A DNA stretch of 13,891 nucleotides from Betaproteobacteria bacterium (GTDB lineage: Bacteria; Pseudomonadota; Gammaproteobacteria; Burkholderiales; SG8-41): the NCBI GenBank assembly GCA_029883965.1, contig JAOUIN010000040.1, positions 1 to 13,891 of the forward strand. Reading direction: 5' to 3'. Each line of letters starts with the position of its first letter. The first letter of the stretch is position 1. The position numbers were made by a program, and so were the translations under genes. This document shows positions 5,507 to 12,150 of the stretch, one piece after another. A model generated the notes under the pieces. That model was not told the DNA's origin. It was given only the letters and a program-made list of their open reading frames with translations, and searched no databases.

Positions 5507-7012
5507 TCAGGTGTCCAGCAATTTCAGCCGCTGCACCTTCCCCGACGGCCCCTTGGGCAGTTCGCTGACGAACTTGATGGTCTTCGGTGTTTTGAACTTG
5601 CCGAGTTCCTGTTGTGAAAACGCGGCCAGCGCTTCAGCCGTGCAATCCGTTCCGGGTTTCAGCACTACGCAGGCCATGATGTCCTGCCCGTAGTCGGCAT
5701 CGGGGATGCCGACCGCCGCGGCCTCGAGTACGGCGGGATGTTTCATCAGTGCTTCGTCGATTTCGCGCGGCGCGATGTTCTCGCCGCCCTTGATGATCAG
5801 TTCCTTGCTGCGGCCGGTGACGAAGACGAAGCCGTCGTCATCCATGTAACCGAGGTCGCCGGTGTGCATCCAGCCGTCGGGTTCCAGCGTCATTGCGGTG
5901 CTCTCCGGATCCTTGTAATAACCGGTCATCACGTTGTCGCCGCGGACCATCAGTTCGCCGGGCGTGCCGCGCGGCTGTTCTTTGCCGGTGGCGGGATCGA
6001 TGACCTTAGCCTCGTTGCCGAATGCGGTGCCAGGACTGCCGATCTTGCGTTTGCTGCGGTCGTATGGATTGGTGAAGCAAGGGGCGTTGGTTTCGGTCAT
6101 GCCGAAGGTTTCGATGATGCCGATGTGGAACTTTTCCTCGAAGGCGCGGTGCAGTTCCGGTGGCAGGGGTGCGGAGGCCGAGCGGCAGAATTTGACGTGA
6201 GAGATGTCGTGGCCGCGGTCGCACGGGTGCGGCGCCTGCAGCAGGTAGTTGATCATGGTCGGCACCACGTTTATCCAGGTGCAGCGGTGGCGCGTGACCA
6301 GTTCCCAGTAATTACTGACACTGAAGCGGTGCGGCATGACCACGCTGCCGCCATGCACCAGCGGTGCCACCGTGGTCACGATCTGGCCGTTGATGTGGTA
6401 CAGCGGCATCGCGCACAGCACGCGGTCCTTTGCCGTGAGTTCATGCGCCGCGCTGGTGTATTCGCCGCCGGCGACCACACTACGGTTGGACAGCACGCAA
6501 CCCTTGGGCTTGCCGGTGGTGCCCGAGGTGTACATCAGCAGAGCGTCGTCGGCTTCGGAGATTTCCGGCAGGGCGACGTCAGGCAGCGACGCCCGGTCAA
6601 AGATCTCCAGCGCGTCCGGGTTGATGGTGATGACCTTGATGTCGCGCCCGATGCCGGCGAGCGCCGCGTTGACGCGTCCGGCGTATTCGGCACTGGTGAA
6701 TACCGCCCGGCTGTCGGAGTGCTCCAGCACGTAGGCGAGCTGGGAGGGCTGGGCCAGCAGGTTCAGCGGCGCGACCATGAACCCTGAATACATCACGCCG
6801 ATCAGCAGCCGCGCGGTCTGGTAACTGTTGTGCAGCATCAGCGCGACCTTGTCGCCTTTGTGAAGTCCCAGTCCGAGCAGATGCCGGCCGAGATCGCGCG
6901 ACTCGCGCTGCAACTGCGCGTAAGTCATGATCGCGCCGGTTTCCGGAGCGATCAGCCAGGTCGCGGGCGGTTCTGCGGCTCGCTGGTCAACGTAATGGCG
7001 GATGGTGCGCAT
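5507..7012 (-). CDS. sauT: AMP-forming acyl-CoA ligase, SauT-like (sulfoacetate-CoA ligase candidate)
   Basis: The 501-residue enzyme belongs to the ANL superfamily. It activates a carboxylate with ATP to an acyl-adenylate and transfers the acyl group to CoA. Core motifs are all present: P-loop YTSGTTGKPKG (161-171), ETFGMTE (301-307), the TGD motif (384-386), the hinge GRSKELIIKGGEN (400-412), and the catalytic Lys of A10, K492 in PKGPSGKVQR. It is the last gene of the tctCBA-dehydrogenase-ligase operon. Beside a CoA-acylating aldehyde dehydrogenase it would make sulfoacetyl-CoA, the SauT step of the sulfoacetate pathway described in Cupriavidus necator. Substrate choice cannot be read from motifs; other short polar acids are possible. 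An inverted-repeat element ends 9 nt upstream of the ATG, and no strong Shine-Dalgarno remains. A decayed copy of its 3' end is at 4054-4176. Confidence 0.75.
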   Translation of the reverse strand: MRTIRHYVDQRAAEPPATWLIAPETGAIMTYAQLQRESRDLGRHLLGLGLHKGDKVALMLHNSYQTARLLIGVMYSGFMVAPLNLLAQPSQLAYVLEHSDSRAVFTSAEYAGRVNAALAGIGRDIKVITINPDALEIFDRASLPDVALPEISEADDALLMYTSGTTGKPKGCVLSNRSVVAGGEYTSAAHELTAKDRVLCAMPLYHINGQIVTTVAPLVHGGSVVMPHRFSVSNYWELVTRHRCTWINVVPTMINYLLQAPHPCDRGHDISHVKFCRSASAPLPPELHRAFEEKFHIGIIETFGMTETNAPCFTNPYDRSKRKIGSPGTAFGNEAKVIDPATGKEQPRGTPGELMVRGDNVMTGYYKDPESTAMTLEPDGWMHTGDLGYMDDDGFVFVTGRSKELIIKGGENIAPREIDEALMKHPAVLEAAAVGIPDADYGQDIMACVVLKPGTDCTAEALAAFSQQELGKFKTPKTIKFVSELPKGPSGKVQRLKLLDT

Positions 7013-7020
7013 GGTTAAAA

Positions 7021-7149
7021 GCTTTTTACCGCCAAGGCGCCAAGAGCGCCAAGGAAAACAACATCAAAATAAAAAACCTGGAGACCCCGGTGTTTTGCAT
7101 TTCGTTTAAAGGTTCTCTTGGCGCTCTTGGCGCCTTGGCGTTAAGAAGC
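7021..7149. repeat. 129-bp element with 33-bp terminal inverted repeats
   Basis: The left arm 7021-7053 and right arm 7117-7149 are inverted copies with 31 of 33 matches, 24 of them in an unbroken run (7030-7053 with 7117-7140). Each arm is built from three imperfect GCGCCAAG units. The 63-nt centre is AT-rich and non-coding. The element fills nearly the whole gap between the dehydrogenase stop (7153-7155) and the ligase start (7010-7012). It has the form of a small non-autonomous palindromic repeat or MITE. From general knowledge, GCGCCAAG-type repeats turn up between genes in many environmental genomes. In RNA it would form a long hairpin inside the operon transcript. No target-site duplication could be assigned with confidence. 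Confidence 0.85.
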
Positions 7150-7152
7150 CTC

Positions 7153-8577
7153 TCAAGCGCCGTATTTTTTTCGGTAAGCGCCGAAGATATCGTCGGGTGT
7201 GGGTTCGCGCGGTGGAATGACACGCACGATGCGCGTGGTGTTCATGAAGTGTTTGTAGTTCAGGTTCTCGGAAAAGCTGTTGCCGCCCCAGGTGCCGCAG
7301 CCCATGGTCAGCGAGAACGGCAGGCCGTTGTCGAAGCTGCCGCCGTTGGCGATCGCGTGGGCCTGGTTGACGATCACGCGGCATACCGTCATCTCTAATC
7401 CAAGCCTATGAATTTGTTCATTATTTTTTGTGTGTATGCCGCAGGAATGACCGTTGCCCTGATAATCGTAAATGGCGCGCAGTGTGCTGAACGCGTGGTC
7501 GAAATCGCGCGCCTTGTAGACGGCCATCACCGGCGACAGTTTTTCGCCGGAGAACGGCGCGGCTTTTCCGGTGCCGGTTTCTTCGACCAGCAGACACTTG
7601 GCATTGACCAGTTCGGGGCGTGTGAGTCCGGCTACCGCGCAGATTTTTTTGACGGACTGGGCGGTGACGGCGGGTGAGAGTTTCCCGCCGGGAAACATCG
7701 CCTGCTGCAGCGTGGCTTTTTCTTCGGCAGTCAGCAGTATGCTGCCGGCCGCGGTCAGTGCCTTGAGCATGCGGTCATAAACAGCGGCATGGATGATGAC
7801 GCTGTTCTCCGACGAGCAGCTGGTGGCATTGTCAAAGATTTTCGACAGCATGATTTTCTGCGCGGCATCCTCGCAGTCAGCACTTTCATCGACGATGACC
7901 GCGACATTGCCGGCACCGACCCCCAGCGCCGGCGTGCCGCTGGAGTACGCCGCGCGCACATTCGCCTGCGAGCCGGTGACGACCACGAGATCGGCCTGGC
8001 GCATCAGTTCCTTGCTCGATTCCTTGGTGACCGGGTGCGGCAGCGTCTGTACCAGATCGGCGGGCGCCCCGATGCGGGCAAATTCGGCGTGAATGAATTC
8101 GAGCAGTTTCGCCGAGGTCGAAAATCCCTTGGGCGACGGTGACAGGATCACCGCATTGCCGCACTTCAGGGCGTTGATGATGTTGTTTGCGGGTGTCGCG
8201 CCGGGATTGGTGGAGGGTACGACTGCGGCGACGACGCCGACCGGGCGCGCGATTTCGGTGATGCCCAGCTCCGGCAGTTCGGCGAGCACACCGGTGGAGA
8301 TGGCGCCCTTGAGGTCGCGCATCAGGCCCAGCGTCTTGCGGTGATTCTTGTTGATCTTGTCGGCGACATTGCCCAGGCCGGTGTCGCGTACCGCGATCTC
8401 AGCGAGCATCTTGTTGCGCGCCGGTTCCATGATGGCCCAGCCGGCAGCAGTGACCAGTTCGTCGAGCTGTGCCTGCGAGTAACGCGCGATGGTTGCCTGC
8501 GCCTTGCGTGCGCGGGCAACCAGTTCAGTTACTGCAGTCGCTGCGGCGGATGTGACAGAGGTTTCAACGGCGGACAT
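7153..8577 (-). CDS. sauS: CoA-acylating aldehyde dehydrogenase, SauS-like (sulfoacetaldehyde dehydrogenase candidate)
   Basis: The 474-residue protein belongs to the acylating branch of the aldehyde dehydrogenase superfamily, the group of AdhE N-domain, EutE and PduP. The catalytic Cys is C254 in FDNATSCSSENS. PSTNPGATPANN (121-132) and LGVGAGNVAVIVD (218-230) are typical of this branch, as is the C-terminal GCGTWGGNSFSENLNYKHF (426-444). In the sulfoacetate route SauS reduces sulfoacetyl-CoA to sulfoacetaldehyde with NADPH. The adjacent acyl-CoA ligase and anion transporter fit this, and the sequence looks close to my recollection of annotated SauS, but no search was run. The ATG at 8577 is chosen over the TTG at 8592 because AGGGAG sits a few bases upstream of it. 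It starts 15 nt after the tctA stop and ends 3 nt before the inverted-repeat element. Confidence 0.72.
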   Translation of the reverse strand: MSAVETSVTSAAATAVTELVARARKAQATIARYSQAQLDELVTAAGWAIMEPARNKMLAEIAVRDTGLGNVADKINKNHRKTLGLMRDLKGAISTGVLAELPELGITEIARPVGVVAAVVPSTNPGATPANNIINALKCGNAVILSPSPKGFSTSAKLLEFIHAEFARIGAPADLVQTLPHPVTKESSKELMRQADLVVVTGSQANVRAAYSSGTPALGVGAGNVAVIVDESADCEDAAQKIMLSKIFDNATSCSSENSVIIHAAVYDRMLKALTAAGSILLTAEEKATLQQAMFPGGKLSPAVTAQSVKKICAVAGLTRPELVNAKCLLVEETGTGKAAPFSGEKLSPVMAVYKARDFDHAFSTLRAIYDYQGNGHSCGIHTKNNEQIHRLGLEMTVCRVIVNQAHAIANGGSFDNGLPFSLTMGCGTWGGNSFSENLNYKHFMNTTRIVRVIPPREPTPDDIFGAYRKKYGA

Positions 8578-8592
8578 GCGGACTCCCTGCAA

Positions 8593-10089
8593 TTACTTTT
8601 TGCCTTGCTGCCGCAGGTAGCGGAACAGCGGCCAGATCAGCGTGATTATAGCGACGCACATGATGGCGCTGGCAACCGGACGGGTGAAGAACACGGTCCA
8701 GTCGTTGCTGAAGCTGATCATGGTGGTCATGAAATTGGTTTCGGCGAGCGGGCCGAGGATCACGCCCAGAACCATCGGCGTGATCGGAAAACGGAAGCGC
8801 TCAAACAGGTAGCCGACGATGCCGAAGATCACCATCAGCCACACATCGGTCAGGTTGTTGCGAGCGGCAAATGCACCCAGCAGGCAGCACATCACGACAT
8901 AAGCGGAGACGATGACTTCCGGCAGGTCGAGCACCTTGATCATGAACTTGGTGGCGAAATAGCCGATCAGGCACATGACGATGATGCCGACGAACACCGA
9001 CGCGAACAGCGCGTAGATGATGTGGCTGGAGGTCTGGAATACCTGCGGGCCGGGCTGCAGGCCGTGCAGCAGGAATGCGCCGAGTATGATCGCGGTGGCG
9101 CCGCTGCCGGGGATACCCATGGTCACCAGCGGTATCAGTGCGCCGCCCACGGACGCGGTTGCAGCGGTCTGCGGTGCGACGATGCCTTCGGGAATGCCGG
9201 TGCCCATTTTGTGCCGGTTTTTTCCGTACTGGCCTTCGATGCCGTATGAAAGAAACGAGGCGACCGTGGCGCCGGCACCGGGCACGATGCCGATGAAAAT
9301 GCCGGCCAGTCCGCCACGGATGAACGTGGCCTTCATGGCCAGCGCTTCCTTCATCCGCGGCAGCCGCGTGCGGATGTCGCCGACTTTTTCGAGCTGCGGT
9401 GACTTGAAGCCCTGTTCCATGCGCATGAACACTTCGCCGAGGCCATAGGCGCCGACCATGACCACGAGATAGTCGATGCCGTCGGCGAGTATCGGCACGC
9501 CGAACGTGAAGCGGTGCGCGCCGTAGGTGTCGTCGACACCGACGGTGGCCAGCAGGATGCCGGCGAACAGGCTGATCAGCGCATTGGCCAGTTTGCCGCC
9601 GCCGAGCGAGACCACGCTCGCGAGGCCGAAGAAAATGATCGCGAAATATTCAGGTGAAGAAAAAGTCAGCGCAATTTTTGCCACGGGCTGTGCGAGCAGT
9701 ACCATGGTCGTCGCGGCGACCATGCCACCGAAGAACGCGGCGATCAGCGTCCAGCCCAGCGCCTGTGCGGCCTCACCTTTGCGCGCCATCGGATAACCGT
9801 CCCACAGCAGCGGCACGTCTATCGGTTCGCCCGGCACACGAAACAGGATCGAAGTCCAGGCGCCGGCGTACGTGCCCGAGACGTACATCGCCGTCAGCAG
9901 AATGATTGCAGGAATGACCTCCATGCTGTAGGTGAACGGCAGGGCCAGCACCACGCCCATCACCAGTGTCAGACCGGGCAGCACGGCGACCAGCAGGCCC
10001 AACACGATGCCGACAGTCAGAAACAGCAGGTTCACCGGCTGCATGACCTGCACAAATCCCTGCAGCAGCAGCGTCAGCGTGTTGTCCAT
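8593..10089 (-). CDS. tctA: Tripartite tricarboxylate transporter, large permease TctA
   Basis: The 498-residue hydrophobic protein is the large membrane subunit of a TTT-family importer, a secondary transporter driven by ion gradient and fed by a periplasmic binding protein. Length is normal for TctA. Characteristic repeats are visible: LGLLVAVLPGLTLVMGVVLA near 28-47, the cytoplasmic-side GTYAGAWTSILFRVPGEP near 72-89, FIGIVPGAGATVASFLSYG near 256-274, and TMGIPGSGATAIILG near 320-334. About a dozen hydrophobic segments are spread along the chain. Its ATG directly abuts the tctB stop (TGA then ATG), so translation is coupled. As part of the same operon as an acyl-CoA ligase and acylating dehydrogenase, it likely brings in their organic-acid substrate. 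Confidence 0.93.
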   Translation of the reverse strand: MDNTLTLLLQGFVQVMQPVNLLFLTVGIVLGLLVAVLPGLTLVMGVVLALPFTYSMEVIPAIILLTAMYVSGTYAGAWTSILFRVPGEPIDVPLLWDGYPMARKGEAAQALGWTLIAAFFGGMVAATTMVLLAQPVAKIALTFSSPEYFAIIFFGLASVVSLGGGKLANALISLFAGILLATVGVDDTYGAHRFTFGVPILADGIDYLVVMVGAYGLGEVFMRMEQGFKSPQLEKVGDIRTRLPRMKEALAMKATFIRGGLAGIFIGIVPGAGATVASFLSYGIEGQYGKNRHKMGTGIPEGIVAPQTAATASVGGALIPLVTMGIPGSGATAIILGAFLLHGLQPGPQVFQTSSHIIYALFASVFVGIIVMCLIGYFATKFMIKVLDLPEVIVSAYVVMCCLLGAFAARNNLTDVWLMVIFGIVGYLFERFRFPITPMVLGVILGPLAETNFMTTMISFSNDWTVFFTRPVASAIMCVAIITLIWPLFRYLRQQGKK

Positions 10090-10662
10090 TCAGCGGATAC
10101 CCATGAGCTTCATCAGCAGGATGGTGAGTTGCCCGAACAGGCCGCTGCCGATCGGCAGGGAGACGTAGACCAGCTTCATGAATATGAACATCAGCAGCAG
10201 CGCGCCGCCGACGCTCATCGCAACGATGATTTTTGTTTTCCGGTAACCGCCGATGAGCAGGAACGCGGCTATGTAAACCGCAGTCGTCAGGAAAAAACCT
10301 GTGGTGGCGACCAGCGCGACATAAGCCAGCGTTGCCGCCATGCCCGAGATCAGGCGCAAGGGCTGATTCTGCGGCGGCGAAAACTCCGGCGCCGGTGCCG
10401 TATCCACTCCCTGGGCGATGTTCTCCAGTATGCCGGCCGTGCCGTCATCGGGACTTTGTGCCAGCGCGATGCGGGCTATTTCATAAACGCAGACGATGAC
10501 CAGCAGTACCAGGATAAGTTTGGGCCAGAAGTCAGGGCCCAGCACGCCGGTGCGGCGATAAAACTCGAATTGCGTGGCGGTGTAAAACAGAAATGCACCC
10601 GCTACGCCGACCAGAATATACGGCGCCATCCGGCGCAGGCGGGAGGAATGCGATGCGTTCAT
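10090..10662 (-). CDS. tctB: Tripartite tricarboxylate transporter, small permease TctB
   Basis: The protein of about 190 residues has the TctB pattern: hydrophobic segments at about 12-30, 47-65, 104-138 (long, probably two helices) and 145-168, with a poorly conserved Pro/Ala-rich cytoplasmic loop near 88-102. It ends in YVSLPIGSGLFGQLTILLM, a typical TctB tail. The ATG at 10662 is preferred over a GTG at 10692, which would add a basic ten-residue extension; neither has a good Shine-Dalgarno. It pairs with TctA in the inner membrane and sits between the binding-protein gene and tctA. Confidence 0.85.
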   Translation of the reverse strand: MNASHSSRLRRMAPYILVGVAGAFLFYTATQFEFYRRTGVLGPDFWPKLILVLLVIVCVYEIARIALAQSPDDGTAGILENIAQGVDTAPAPEFSPPQNQPLRLISGMAATLAYVALVATTGFFLTTAVYIAAFLLIGGYRKTKIIVAMSVGGALLLMFIFMKLVYVSLPIGSGLFGQLTILLMKLMGIR

Positions 10663-10692
10663 GATTATTGCGGCATGGGCGCGCCGCGACAC

Positions 10693-10725
10693 GCCGCAAT
10701 AAGCGGCAAGCCGCGGCTGCGGGCG
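10693..10725 (-). promoter_or_regulatory. GC-rich hairpin segment between tctC and tctB
   Basis: The gap holds GCCGC-AATAA-GCGGC (10693-10707) and the palindrome GCCGCGGC (10710-10717). Hairpins after a binding-protein gene often stabilise its mRNA or limit read-through, so that it is made in excess of the permeases. That role is inferred here. No T-run follows. Confidence 0.35.
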
Positions 10726-11685
10726 CTATTTCTTCGGTGCGTACTTGCGCATCGCGTCGAGTTCGCCCTTCATGAAGGCGACTGCGCCGGACGCGGGAAC
10801 GAAGCTGTCGGCATCGGCAAACTGGTCCTTCAGCCAGGTCTTGTAATCGTCGGATGCGGCGACCTGGGCCAGTGCGTCAGATACTGCCTTGACTCGCGCA
10901 GCATCGGTGCCCGCCTTCATGACGACGGCGCGGAACTGGTTGATGATGATGTCGTGGCCGAGTTCCTTGCCGGTCGGTACATCCTTGAAGGCGGGGAAGC
11001 GTTTGTCGGCGAAAATCACTACCGGGCGCATCTGCTTGCCGTCAAGGAAGCTCTTGACGTCGCCGAGCTGTTCATAGACCAGATCGGCGTGGCCGCCCAG
11101 CACCGAGGTGTAACGCTCCGCCGGTTTGGGGAAGGGCACCGACTGCATTTTCAGGCCCTTGGCGGTGAAATACATGACATGCAGGTCGTCCGCACTGCCG
11201 AAACCGGTAACGCCGACCTTGAGCGGGCGTTTTTTTGCTTCGGCTTCGACGTCCTTCCAGGTCTTCATCGGGCTGTTTTCCGCGACGAAGAACGCCGAGG
11301 GTTGCTGGATCATCACGGCCGCCGGTATGACGTCGGTGATTTTCCACTTGGTTGAAGGTTCCATCTGCAGCGCCAGCGTGTCCGCGATGAACACCGATAC
11401 CGAATAGCCGTCGTTGGCGGAAGTCAGCATCTTGGTCAGACCGGTCTGACCGGTGGCGCCGGCCACGTTGATCACCGGAAGCGATACCCCCAGCGCTTTT
11501 TCCAGACCGGGTGCGATTTTGCGCGCGAGCTGATCGGCGCCGCCACCGGGGCCCCAGGGCACGACAAACTCGATCGGCCGCGATGGATACTTGTCCTGCG
11601 CTATTGCGGGTACGGATGATGCGACAGCGCCAGCGATGGCGATGCCGGTCACGAGCAGTGCCTTGTGTACTGATGCGGTAGTCAT
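10726..11685 (-). CDS. tctC: Bug-family periplasmic solute-binding protein TctC
   Basis: The 319-residue protein has a Sec signal peptide (hydrophobic core about 9-22, cleavage after PAIA near 29). It then shows the Bug/TctC fold: YPSRPIEFVVPWGPGGGADQ (33-52), with D51 at the position of the conserved ligand-contacting Asp, and the second motif region VINVAGATGQTGLTKM (71-86). The motif wording departs from the commonest Bug forms (PF.AGG..D and N.PGAGG), consistent with an unusual ligand. The ATG at 11685 is selected because AAGGAGAT lies just upstream and the signal peptide begins there; a longer frame to 11814 has no leader character. It is the first gene of the operon and should capture the acid substrate for TctAB. 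Confidence 0.93.
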   Translation of the reverse strand: MTTASVHKALLVTGIAIAGAVASSVPAIAQDKYPSRPIEFVVPWGPGGGADQLARKIAPGLEKALGVSLPVINVAGATGQTGLTKMLTSANDGYSVSVFIADTLALQMEPSTKWKITDVIPAAVMIQQPSAFFVAENSPMKTWKDVEAEAKKRPLKVGVTGFGSADDLHVMYFTAKGLKMQSVPFPKPAERYTSVLGGHADLVYEQLGDVKSFLDGKQMRPVVIFADKRFPAFKDVPTGKELGHDIIINQFRAVVMKAGTDAARVKAVSDALAQVAASDDYKTWLKDQFADADSFVPASGAVAFMKGELDAMRKYAPKK

Positions 11686-11787
11686 GCGATCTCCTTTGAT
11701 GGTGGCTGCGTCGCGCAAGTATTTTTTTTGAATCGTCGCGGCGATTGCAACGTTCGCTGCCGGCGACCGGGCGCGTGCAAGCTGAAG

Positions 11788-11815
11788 ATTAGAGAAAGCA
11801 TGGACCAAATGCAAA
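11788..11815 (-). promoter_or_regulatory. Candidate promoter of the tctCBA-dehydrogenase-ligase operon
   Basis: On the minus strand, TTTGCA (11815-11810) is separated by 16 nt from TCTAAT (11793-11788), which matches TATAAT at five of six positions. The start would be near 11781, giving a leader of about 95 nt before the tctC ATG. The -35 is embedded in the LacI-type palindrome at 11808-11825. Confidence 0.4.
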
Positions 11816-11825
11816 CGCTTTCATT
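11808..11825. promoter_or_regulatory. LacI/GalR-family operator-like palindrome
   Basis: AATGCAAACGCTTTCATT contains TGCAAACGCTTTCA (11810-11823), which fits the family pattern TGNAANCGNTTNCA at every fixed position, with the typical central CG. It overlaps the predicted -35 of the tct operon and lies 125 nt upstream of the tctC ATG. No LacI-family gene is present in the window, so the regulator is unknown. Confidence 0.5.
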
Positions 11826-12150
11826 CGGTTGCTTTGACAGCCGTGCAGATGCCGGGTCTGGATTGAAAATCAATAATTAAAACAATGCATTGCGATGGCA
11901 GGCCAGTCCGCGATTGGCAGTGATCGCAGCACCCGTTACGCACGGCGCATGTCGCGCCTTCCTGCCTCCGGACGTCTTGCGCGCCGCATGATCAAACAGC
12001 TGCCATGCTCGGTGGCGATACTGTTACGCGTGCGCGCCGCATCCCGGCGTGTAGAGACTGCGCACGCAGCGCGGCAGCGGGCGGCTGTGCCTGCCGGATA
12101 AATGTTGATAGACTCCGGTTTCCCTAAAAACGACGAAACCAGTTTATGAA
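11826..12150. other. Non-coding remainder of the tctC-hss divergent region
   Basis: This 325-nt stretch has an AT-rich patch (11865-11892) with the palindrome CAATGCATTG (11883-11892), then GC-rich sequence without credible coding. A TTGATA at 12105-12110 could be a -35 for hss, but no good -10 follows. I see no terminator, RNA gene or repeat family here. Confidence 0.5.

Noticed and set aside
7026..7398. Short frames on both strands across the 7021-7149 element (65 and 102 codons)
   Set aside because: They arise from the GCGCCAAG repeat arms (peptides such as NAKAPRAPREP) and overlap the dehydrogenase gene; no ribosome binding site or domain supports them.
8341..9249. A 302-codon plus-strand frame opposite the dehydrogenase and tctA
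   Set aside because: His/Asp-rich antisense sequence typical of mirror frames in GC-rich DNA; both minus-strand genes have full motifs.
10129..11355. A 408-codon plus-strand open frame opposite tctB and tctC
   Set aside because: It is the antisense of two well-supported transporter genes; its composition follows the high GC of those genes and no domain is recognisable.
11895..12101. A 68-codon frame in the tctC-hss intergenic region
   Set aside because: Arg/Ala-rich with no Shine-Dalgarno or recognisable domain; looks like non-coding GC-rich sequence.
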